Of a stretch of 64,000 bases of DNA, positions 55,031 to 64,000 are shown one piece after another. How positions within the stretch are numbered: the first letter of the stretch is position 1; each line of letters starts with the position of its first letter. The position numbers and the translations under genes are program-made. Under the pieces are notes generated by a model that did no database searches, was not told the origin of the DNA, and was given only the letters and a program-made list of their open reading frames with translations. Origin of the DNA: Lucifuga dentata (Eukaryota; Chordata; Actinopteri; Ophidiiformes; Bythitidae); contig VXCM01000220.1 of NCBI GenBank assembly GCA_014773175.1, positions 124,001 to 188,000 of the forward strand. The letters run 5' to 3'.

Positions 55031-56808
55031 TACACACACACACACACATACAGGCCAACAGTGTGTTTATGATGTGGGTTTTCCCCTTCTATACCATACA
55101 TGCTGATATGAGCCAACCTTATCAGCCTTGTTAGGCATTTTTCATGAAGAGAGAGAGAGAGCTGTGGTTAGTCTTTGTGGTTTACCCTCTGGAGAAACTC
55201 CTTTTATGGCACCTACACACTTATTAACATACAGTATACACTTCAAACCAGCTTTCCCATCCATACCTCCCCTCTATCATCGCTCAGTCAGTGGGGTCCA
55301 GAAGGCTGCAGGGCTGATAAGTGGAAATGGCCTATTATTACAAAAGCGATGACAGAAGCCGTGGGCAGGTATCAAACACTGACATACCTCTGGCATTGCG
55401 TAAATGATGACTCTTTTTACGTTATTCATCCTTCATATCTCTCCCTCCTCATCTTGTGATCTATTTGTTTAAGCATTTTAGTGTTTTCTCCTCCTGCTGG
55501 GGATTACTTACTGCTGTGTGCTCAATCAGCCCACACATTTTGATTTGATTTGATTGACAAATATGTGCTAAATATGTAAAAGAAATATGTGTTTATGTGC
55601 ATAAAAGCCATCCATGGTTACATGCATGTGACATCTATGCTGACTGAAGATGAAACTGCTGCTATGTAAGAAAACTGTGATGATACTGCAACTCAGCAAT
55701 TTCCACATTGAACACACACATATACTGGCTGACTGTACATATGCACACACTTAACCGCACAAACCCTTTTCTGCAACTGTGCAAAGGTTGTGTCATTCTT
55801 TTTTTTTTTTTCCACCGGAGAATTATACAGATCTCCCACCTGGAGTAGGCCACATCTGGTTAACTAGCACAGATATAGAATAGAGAACAATAGAGAACAC
55901 ACACATGTACACACATGTACACACCTACACGTTTGCGTCTTGCTGGAAGTTGTGTCTTGGATGTCTTTCATAGTCTCTTTCCCTACTTAATAGTCACATT
56001 CCAACTACTGCCACAGGTATGACTTTACCTGCAAGTTAGACAAAGAAACATCCTTACAATTCAACTAAGCAGTGCCTATAAGTGTGTGCATGTGTGATTA
56101 TGCTTGTATACACACATGCTATATAGATATAGGCTCTACAGACATGCTGTTTTTGTCAGAAAGCTAGAGAATTTTGGAAATTGCCCCGTAGAAATAACTG
56201 AGGCACCTAATACAACATTCCTGGCCTGCGTCTCTAAAACCTGTGCTTGTGCGCACGTACACACACACACACACATATCCAAATGTGGTCCTTAGTTTTA
56301 TCACGGTGACCTTACTCCTCCTCTCTCTTGCTCACGATTTGACCCCCACTCCCCTGCAAAGCATCAAAACATGTCATAACATGACCTGTTTTGTTTTTTT
56401 TTTTTTTTTTTTNTTTTTTTTTTTTTTTTTTGAAGAGCAGCGATATTCTCTAGCTGTGATTGATTGAGGTGGACTGGGGAGGCAGTAATTCATACGGCTA
56501 TTAAAATTTGTCTCTCTGAGGGTCGACTGAATGGTTGTTTGATGTCGGGGCGTGTCACTGCAGGTTGAACTCAAGTCATAATTTACCATTTTCTCCACCC
56601 TTATAAATCCCCCTGCATGAGAAGAGAGGTTGGGCGAGCGAGTAGCAGGATGAATAAGGGAGAGAAATGGAAAGAAAATAAAGATGACAGGAAGGAACCT
56701 TTTACACTGATAAATAATTAATAATTATTTATACACTGATAATTAATTATTTAAGACGGAAAAGAATGGAACTCCAAATGAATTGTTGTTGCTGGAAGTG
56801 CTGTGCTA

Positions 56809-57085
56809 TTGAAGGGCCAACCGGTGATTTTGCATGTTTAAGACTAATAAATACTAACGATATGCACCTTACACCAACCACTTTCCAAAATATAGAACCA
56901 TATTTTAGTTTTCCTTTTATTTTATCAAATCCCCCGAGCTTTCAAAATCAAGTGTTCAGGCCTACCTTAAAATTCAATGTTGAGCTTTTTCGTTCTAATT
57001 TATTTGGTAAACGGACTATGTTTCCTGGTGGAGTCATACATATTCTTCCATGCATCTCCGTGTTGGACCGGTTACATTAACTAAC
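56809..57085 (-). mobile_element. TTAA-type MITE, copy 6 (inverted, truncated)
   Basis: After a terminal block (CCGGTGATTTTGCATGTTTA, CCAACCACTTTCCAAAATAT) the order of internal blocks is that of the right half of the other copies read in reverse complement, for example TCAAAATCAAGTGTTCAGGC and CCTGGTGGAGTCATACATAT. The terminal TTAA is degraded (TTGAAGGGCC), and the other end is missing. Confidence 0.72.
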
Positions 57086-58361
57086 TTAGCTGCCTTTTCT
57101 GTAGTTTTTCAATGTGTTTCTGGTTTACTGCTGATTTTATCTTTTATAGTTTCTTTACTGTGAGCAAGAATGTAATAAACACTGTGCATCTACAGCACTA
57201 ATTTACAGTACTGCGAAATACTCTACATACTCTACGTGTAACTCTCATGTGTTTTCGAGTTCAGAAACCAGACTCGTTGGGGATTCCTCCTGGTCAAAGA
57301 TCTTGTAACTTGTGACCCCCTGTTGCTGAAGTCAAGGACTTCAGGATACCCAGTTACAAGAAAGAAAATCACATACTGTGGATAGTACAGTGATGTGGAA
57401 ACTGGGTATTCAAGTTTTTTTCTTGGTAAAAACTATGGGTTTCTTCAGGGAGGCTGCAGGACCTCATGTAGAACCTGAAATGTTGATCAGCAGCGAGACA
57501 CACAAGAAGGAAGGTGGGAATTTGACAGAAACTGATATGTTTCCGTGCCCTCCCTCCTTTCTCTGCAGAAGCTGACTCATAATCACACCGTTCTTGTTCG
57601 CCATGTCACCAAACATTATGACATTGACTTGACCCTCCGGAAGAGAGGAGGAGAGGAGAATGAGGCGAACAGAAGAGAAGGAGGATGATAGAGAAGTTCT
57701 GGTAGAAGAGAGGAAGGGAAAAGGTCGAAGTGTTAAAAGGAGGGAATGGGTTGAAGAGGTAATGGGGGAGGAGGGAGGGGAGGAAGGAAGAAGAGAGGAG
57801 AAAGGAAGCAGGTGGGGCATCTACTTTTCTTTTACCCTCACATTCCCTCTTTTTCTGACTTCAAAGAATCTCCCGGTGTGAAGGAATTATTCGTCTCCGC
57901 TCAACCGTATTGCTTTGTTGCACCACTTTCTCCCCCCAGAGCCCTTTACCTTTGCAACCCCCCATCACAACTTCACTCACTCCTTCCACAGAGAAAAGAC
58001 TTATAAATGGGATGTTGTAGCGACTATTCAAAAGCTTTAATGGTGTTTTTATAGCTGATGTGTTGACGGTGTATTCTAGTTGGCATCTGGGCTGTTTTCT
58101 GGTCAATATGCACGTACATTCACACACATGGTAAAACTCGTTCAATTTCTCTCTGTCTGTATGACAGTGTGCCTCAATGTGGAAACCACCTGAGCCACCA
58201 TATTCTCCATTCAATCTGTTAGATTCCACATCTTTCTCTAGTTTTATTGCAAAATTGAATCTCACTCTTTAATGCATGGTATCCACAAAATTGCAAGACA
58301 TTCAAATGATATTTTATCAATTTAAAATATTTTTTTTTATCTGTATTTCTACATAATTGTC

Positions 58362-58936
58362 TTAAAGGAGTACTCTGGTGATTTTGCATGTTTGAGCTCA
58401 ATAAATACAACCAGCGTACATGTTACATTGCCAACCATTTTCCAAAACACACTACTGGAGCTGTATATTTTATAATTGTTTTTCCTACTTTCCAAACAGC
58501 CACTGGTCTCAGTTCATTCCAATATGCTATAAAAATCTACTTGTGGAAATTTGAAATGTGCTTGACATAAGTAATCCATCACAGTGAACCACGTCCTTTA
58601 TTTTTTGTCGAAGTTGCTGCATTTAAACGATCCAACACAGAGCTACACAGAAGAAAATGTATGTCTCCGCCAGGGACTATAGTCCCAGGGGAAGACAGCT
58701 TTTACCGAGAAATTAAAATAACCGTGCCTTCTACAATGTATAAGTATTAACAGGCACAACGTTGAAATTTAAGGTGGGTGTACCGCCTAAACGTTTGATT
58801 TTGAAAGATTAGGAGATTTGGTAAAATAACACAAGAACTATAGTACGGTTTTATATTTTGGAAAATGGTTGGCAATAATGCGATGTGTTTGGGGGTAGTG
58901 GGCTCAAACATGCAAAATCACCAGTATGGTCCTTAA
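58362..58936 (+). mobile_element. TTAA-type MITE, copy 7 (complete)
   Basis: The left end is TTAAAGGAGTACTCTGGTGA and the right end ATCACCAGTATGGTCCTTAA, 575 bp in all. Terminal complementarity reaches about 90 bp inward, to TGCCAACCATTTTCCAAAA near the left end and TTTTGGAAAATGGTTGGCA near the right end. Confidence 0.9.
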
Positions 58937-59079
58937 ACAACAGTAAACAACACTTTGCATTTTAAATTGTTGATCCACTGCCAGAGGAAATTGTGTTATT
59001 TCTTTAAAATAGCATATATTGAACATATTAAAAGGGAAGGGGCGAGAGATAGAGATAAATAGGGTAACTGCAGGGTATT

Positions 59080-59212
59080 GCAGTTGCGGCTTGTCCGGGC
59101 TGAGTCGATGCCGGCACGGGGCCAGAAGGAGGATAGAAACATCAANGCAGTTGCGGCTTGTCCGGGCTGAGTCGATGCCGGCACGGGGCCAGAAGGAGGA
59201 TAGAAACATCAA
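59080..59212. other. Assembly artefact: 66-bp block duplicated around one N
   Basis: 59080-59145 and 59147-59212 are identical around the N at 59146. Confidence 0.88.
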
Positions 59213-59591
59213 GAGATGGGCCGGCTCCAGCAGCTGCAGGTGGCCTGCGAGCCTGACTGAGTCCATCCAACAGTCAGACATCTGCTTCTGTATCAGCAGC
59301 GTTTCAATCTGCTGGCTGACTGGCTGGTTTGCTTGCTGACTAACTGGTGGACTGAATGCATGAATGAATCTACAAATCTGACTGCTTGGCTTCAGCAGCT
59401 GACTCATTGAATGACTTAATACTTTCATGAATGGCTCACTAATTGAATTAATGTTTGTCTGGATGGTGAACTAGCCTGCGGCGTGTGGACAGCGTATGCA
59501 TGTTTGAACTGTTGCTTTTTGTTGAGCCTTTCACAAGAGACTATTTGTTGAGTGTTATCCAGTAAATTTTGGGTAGTTTCCTTAAACCATG

Positions 59592-59720
59592 CATGTTAAA
59601 ACTTAGATTATGATCTCAATAAAGCTGTAGTTTTTTTTTTTTTCAAAGGTCATGTNCATGTTAAAACTTAGATTATGATCTCAATAAAGCTGTAGTTTTT
59701 TTTTTTTTCAAAGGTCATGT
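59592..59720. other. Assembly artefact: 64-bp block duplicated around one N
   Basis: 59592-59655 and 59657-59720 are identical around the N at 59656. Confidence 0.88.
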
Positions 59721-59866
59721 AAATACCATAATTACATTGAAATCAGCTTAAATCAACATTGGTGTACTTCCTGTAATAGGGCTAAATGATGCTATTATAA
59801 GTCAATCATGTTAATGCTATGTTGGCTTACATTTCCTCACCTGGCAAACTTCCTCTTGTGAGATGA

Positions 59867-60438
59867 TTAAAGGATCATACAATGGTTTTTCATGTTTGAG
59901 CCCAATATATATACAACCCGCATACAATGTTAGTTACTGACAACCATTTCCAAAACATACCATTGGAGCAGCAAATATTAGAATTTTTTTCCTATCTTCC
60001 AGACTGCTTTTGGCTTCTGTTCATTCCAGTATGCTTTTGAAATCAACATGTAGAGACTTTAAACGTGCTTGAGATAGGTAATCCATCACTGCGAGCATGA
60101 CATTTATTTATTTATTTTCAAATTAACTTTATTTAACCAGTCCAACATGGAGCTGCACGGAAGCAAATGTATGTCTCTGCCGGGAAATATAGTCCCAGAA
60201 AAAACTTTTTTTTTTTTTCAGAGAAATTAAAAACAACCATTCCTTCTACATTCATACGTATGTATTAGCTGGCGGAACATTTTGAAATTTATCAACATTG
60301 AGTTTGAAAGATTAGGGGATTTAGCAAAATAACAGGAAAACTATGGTTTTATGGTTTGGAAAATGGTTGCCAGTAACGTGTATGCAGGTAGTATTTACTG
60401 GGTTTAAACATGCAAAATCACCAGTTTGGTCCTTTTAA
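59867..60438 (+). mobile_element. TTAA-type MITE, copy 8 (complete)
   Basis: The left end is TTAAAGGATCATACAATGG and the right end ATCACCAGTTTGGTCCTTTTAA, 572 bp in all. It lies 0.9 kb after copy 7 in the same orientation. Confidence 0.88.
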
Positions 60439-61071
60439 GCAATCAGTCAGGTATATTCAGTGAACAACAGAATTCTATCCATGTATTTTGAGTTTTGTGT
60501 GCATGTGAACATACTGAGAGATATATATTTTGTAAGGGTGTCATCAAACATGGGTAAGCTCTGCTTTGCGTTGGAGCCCCTCACCAAATCACATTAAGTC
60601 TGTTATCAGTGTAGAACAGCCCATTTATTAAAGAAAACATAGTTTGAAGACAGTTTGCGCCCCTCTGTGTGTAAATCTGCCTGCTCGGTATGTGTAGTGG
60701 CGGAGTCTGATAATTATTAGCTTTTGCCGTTCCCCTTACAGCCTCACATATCCAGCTAATACATTAACAATTTACAGCATTTCTCTAGACTTCCTGAGGA
60801 TGACAACAGGTCTAAAGCAAGCCTCCAGGCCTTGAATACTTGACAGGAGAGCAGAGGGAGAGGTAGTAGGGGGGTTTTACTGTGGCTAATTAGGAATGAA
60901 AACTACAGTTACAGCAGCCCGCGTTTTAAAACGTCACTCTATTCCTTGGGGTTTCATTCTTTTTCAGCACCTGACAGCAAATGTAAAGTGAGGAATGGCA
61001 GGTATTCTTTTCATCCAGTGGCTAGCCTTGTAACTAGCAGAGATGCCACTAGCTGGGGGGTCCTTAAGAAA

Positions 61072-61110
61072 ATTCCTACTTATTCTCACTGAAAGAGAAT
61101 AAGTAGGAAT
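61072..61110. repeat. Perfect inverted repeat, 16-bp arms, 7-nt spacer
   Basis: ATTCCTACTTATTCTC (61072-61087) pairs exactly with 61095-61110 around ACTGAAA. Confidence 0.9.
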
Positions 61111-62533
61111 AGAGGAATAAAATTCAAAATGTGAATTTTAATTCAAAATTAAATCTTTCCTCAGCACATCTCTGAAATAATGAATGGTCACACAGATATT
61201 ATCAATGTACTCAGCAACCAAAAAACTAGTGTAATTATGTCATTATGATGCATTTAAGGTCAATATGGGAGAAATCTGTAACAAATCTGTCAATTACTAC
61301 TTTTGGTTGCTTTTTACGTGGGAGTTTAACTCATGTAAAATCTTCTGGCCTCCACAAAATACCTTAAATGGTAAATGGAGACTGCACAGATAAGGTTTAG
61401 TTAAAGGAGGGCTGTCTATAGCAGAGCAGATTCTTCAGGAGGAGATCTTTCCTAAACTGGCCCTTCCTCCTTTGCTTTTGTTAGAGGGTGGTGGTTGGCA
61501 AAACGCCATCTTAATGCCAGCAGGGTGGGGGTATTCAGCGGGCATTCAGCAGGTGTCTGTGGGGTACTCGGGGGTGTCGGACGGGTCACTGTCTCCCAAG
61601 CTTTGTCCCGGCAGCGCATACAAAAACAACTATACACGCAGACACACACACACACAAATGTCTTGACGGTCCGCTTGGCTCTCTTTTTCAAATTGACACA
61701 AGTCTCACGGTTTCCTGGGGCTACCCCTATTTTTTCTTGTTCTTTTTTTCTCTCCTCCTTTGTTCAAATGAGCCAATCGTGTGTCGGCTGGTAACTAGGC
61801 ACCCTATTTATCAGTAACCAGGACCGACAATAAGCGTAACCTGACACCTCCTCAGAGGGGGGAGTAGAGAGAGAGAGAGAGAGTTAGAGTTTGAATGAGA
61901 CAGAAAGAGAGAGAGGGGAACTGAAAGTCAAACAACCCAGGAATGAAGATTGGACAAGAAAAAGTTCATTGACGAACTACGTTTATTTTCATTTAATTCT
62001 TCTCTCTACTTTTATTGTCTTTATATGTATTTTACGTACATTTCCTGCTGTTGTGGGACTGTTCTGCCCATTAAAACACACAAATGAAGTGTTTGTAACA
62101 GTTTAATGAGAGAAAAACAATAAATGAGAAAGAGCCAGGATGAGTGAAGGAAGGGAGGGACAAGTAACAGAGAGAAAAAGAGTGAGAGAAAGATAGGGAG
62201 AGAGTGGAGAGCAGATCTGGTGTCAGCGTAATGGATACACAGGTCCTATTAGGCCATTCATGGCTGGGTAGCTCTTAAGAGTGCAGGCCGACCTGTGAGG
62301 AGGCTTTTGATCAGCCTGTGCCCCTATCAAACCAGCTATTTGTCCACTGTTAGCTTATCAAATGGCATCAATGCTAGAAAGGCCAAGCTAATGCACCAAG
62401 GGAGGAGCGGTGTGTGCATATATGCATGTAAATTCTGCGGTTGCATTTGTGTCTGATTTTGTTAATACTTGTGTATGGTGTGTTTGCATGGGGAGCTGGA
62501 AAGTGAATGAATGCTTGTGTGTTTGTGTTTTGA

Positions 62534-62534
<1 letters not shown>

Positions 62535-62567
<33 letters not shown>

Positions 62568-62647
62568 ATACTTGGGGACTTGGGGATATTGTGTGTAAGG
62601 AGCAGTAGAGCATGACAGGCTGGTGGCTAAGCTGGTGTTTCTTTTGG

Positions 62648-62685
<38 letters not shown>

Positions 62686-62841
62686 AAGCGTGTGCGTACG
62701 TGTGTTAAATGCGAATTTGTGTGTGCGAGAGGATATAGCCGAGTGATTCTCTGCTTAGAAATGGAGAATAGACCGTTTGACTCTTCACCTCTCTGTGATC
62801 TCTTCAAAAAAGACCTAATGCTGCTAATACTAATCAGTCGA

Positions 62842-62878
<37 letters not shown>

Positions 62879-62967
62879 TACAGACAGCACATGTATGGGT
62901 CACAAATATTGGACTTAATTGCCAAGGGAAAATTGGGTTAATTAGTTAATGTATTTACATTTTAGCC

Positions 62968-63003
<36 letters not shown>
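62535..63003. repeat. Cluster of four TG/CA microsatellites
   Basis: (TG)n tracts at 62535-62566 and about 62650-62680 are followed by (CA)n tracts at about 62842-62872 and 62970-63003. The pairs are inverted relative to each other. Long Thr/His and Val/Cys frames here are translations of these repeats. Confidence 0.92.
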
Positions 63004-63007
<4 letters not shown>

Positions 63008-63390
63008 CTGAAAAGACTTGGTGATACATCAATGGACATCTGCTTTCCCACAGTCAATACGTTTACATGCACGCTTTTCTGATTATTTGTCTGATGGAAT
63101 TAATGTGATTCTGTGGTTTTCTGAATAAACACGATGTGTGTAATCACACGAGGAGAGTCTACCAGGTGAGGAAATATGGGTCAGTGTGGCTTACTCTGAT
63201 TGTGAAATTTTTTTGCACAAATAATTTGATTTACAATCACGTAACCTAGATCTGTTACTCAGAATAAGCTTACACGGATTGGCACCGATTTCAATCTAAT
63301 ATGGTGCATACATGACTTTTGAAAAAAAAAATTGTTTTTTTGCATTAATCATTACCATTTTTATTCTGTCTCTAAACATATTTTATCTTA

Positions 63391-63450
63391 GTTGAATGTC
63401 CTTCACACTCTTTCTCCTTTCAAGGAGAAAGAGTGTGAAGGACATTCAAC
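63391..63450. repeat. Perfect 29-bp inverted repeat with 2-nt spacer
   Basis: The left arm 63391-63419 begins GTTGAATGTCCTTCACAC. The right arm 63422-63450 is its exact reverse complement. Only TC separates them, and the flanks do not pair. Confidence 0.93.
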
Positions 63451-64000
63451 ATTTTGATTCCTGATGTCAAGAAGGTGTGTGTAATGCTGTAATTGAGTTT
63501 TTCTCAGCAAACACCACATGACACCCTCTTAATTTAGTGGACAAAGACAGTTTGATTTTAAAGTGAAGACATTTACCCAAGATGGATTACATTTCGGAAT
63601 ACAAGTCTTCAGTTAATTCTGACAAAGACGGAGAAAGAGTTATTGGATCATTTCTCCTTGATTTACTGTCAGGCTGTGCCACCACATCATCTGGTGAAAA
63701 CGGAGCCAGACCACACCTGGGAAATGTGACCTTTGAACCTTTTATAAGAGGAAGTGGAGGGTTTAACTTAATTAGTTTACTTAGAGGAAAGAGAGAGAGG
63801 GGCACACTTTGGGATGGGGAGAGAGGGCTGAAACAACTAAAACACTGAATGCCCAAATGGAAAGTCCACACTGGCTAAGTGGATTTAGCCACGCTTTAAA
63901 ATAAATTATGAAAGAATTTCAGCAGAGAGAGTTATCTGATATTATCCCTGATTGCCTCCAAATTTGGAGCGCTAATAATAATTGGTAATGAGCTAGCAGG
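63451..64000. other. celsr1 intron 1, end of window
   Basis: No exon, known repeat or motif was recognised. An 88-codon frame at 63582-63848 has no family resemblance and no convincing splice context. Confidence 0.5.

Larger units (their letters stand above)
38767..64000 (+). other. celsr1 intron 1 (runs past the window edge)
   Basis: No later celsr1 exon was found: there is no open frame for the region after the ninth cadherin repeat, nor for EGF or laminin-G modules. The 25 kb contain six copies of the TTAA MITE family, simple repeats, three duplicated-overlap assembly joins, and N-bearing T tracts at 50002, 51918 and 56413. Stretches around 39.8-46.8, 52.4-54.5, 57.1-58.3 and 60.4-62.5 kb hold nothing I could identify beyond pyrimidine-rich and CA-rich DNA. 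Regulatory elements are likely but not visible by eye. Confidence 0.75.

Noticed and set aside
54790..55116. Arg-Glu-repeat frame
   Set aside because: It is a translation of the (GA)n/(CT)n microsatellite, not a coiled-coil or RE-domain protein.
62388..62903. 171-codon Thr/His-rich frame and its neighbours
   Set aside because: These are translations of (CA)n microsatellites.
63582..63848. 88-codon frame near the window end as a celsr1 exon
   Set aside because: Its translation has no similarity to the CELSR region expected after the ninth cadherin repeat.

Overview
The window reads as nuclear DNA of a ray-finned (teleost-type) fish. Genes are split by short GT-AG introns. Non-coding DNA is AT-rich and full of (CA)n/(GA)n microsatellites, fish-type LINE fragments and miniature inverted-repeat elements. 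The predicted proteins align throughout with vertebrate orthologues. Nothing in it is bacterial or viral in organisation. The species cannot be named from sequence alone.

Layout. 1-18.7 kb is gene-poor: three 5'-truncated LINE pieces (2.8-3.1, 5.8-6.3 and 6.3-6.8 kb), an LTR-like element (9.07-9.59 kb), two LINE-type 3' tails ending in ATTCTG or ATATC repeats (about 12.0 and 16.7 kb), and MITE-like repeats. 18.8-32.7 kb holds four compact genes in alternating orientation: alg10 (-), tprkb (+), a fold-type II PLP enzyme of the serine racemase/threonine dehydratase family (-) and trmu (+). alg10/tprkb and PLP enzyme/trmu are head-to-head pairs with 508 and 606 bp between start codons; tprkb and the PLP gene converge. 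From 35.26 kb the first coding exon of celsr1 (+) encodes the signal peptide and all nine cadherin repeats. It ends at a splice donor at 38766, and the remaining 25 kb is its first intron. The trmu-celsr1 adjacency matches human 22q13.

Functions. ALG10 adds the last glucose to the N-glycan lipid precursor in the ER. TPRKB is a KEOPS subunit for t6A37 of ANN-reading tRNAs. TRMU thiolates U34 of mitochondrial tRNAs. CELSR1 is a planar-cell-polarity adhesion GPCR. All but celsr1 are housekeeping in character. Exon-by-exon reconstruction gives 473 aa (alg10, after discounting an artefact), 175 aa (tprkb), 323 aa (PLP enzyme) and 415 aa (trmu), with every junction in phase.

Main observations. (1) A TTAA-flanked MITE family of eight copies, about 420-575 bp when complete; six lie in celsr1 intron 1 (one inverted) and one in trmu intron 10. 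(2) Several perfect short-spacer inverted repeats, the best with 29-bp arms and a 2-nt spacer. (3) Two apparent GC-AG introns in trmu. (4) Thirteen isolated N bases. Six separate exact 62-66 bp duplicates (an assembly overlap signature), and one of these inserts 21 false codons in alg10. (5) Strong CTCF-like motifs, including a divergent pair either side of trmu.
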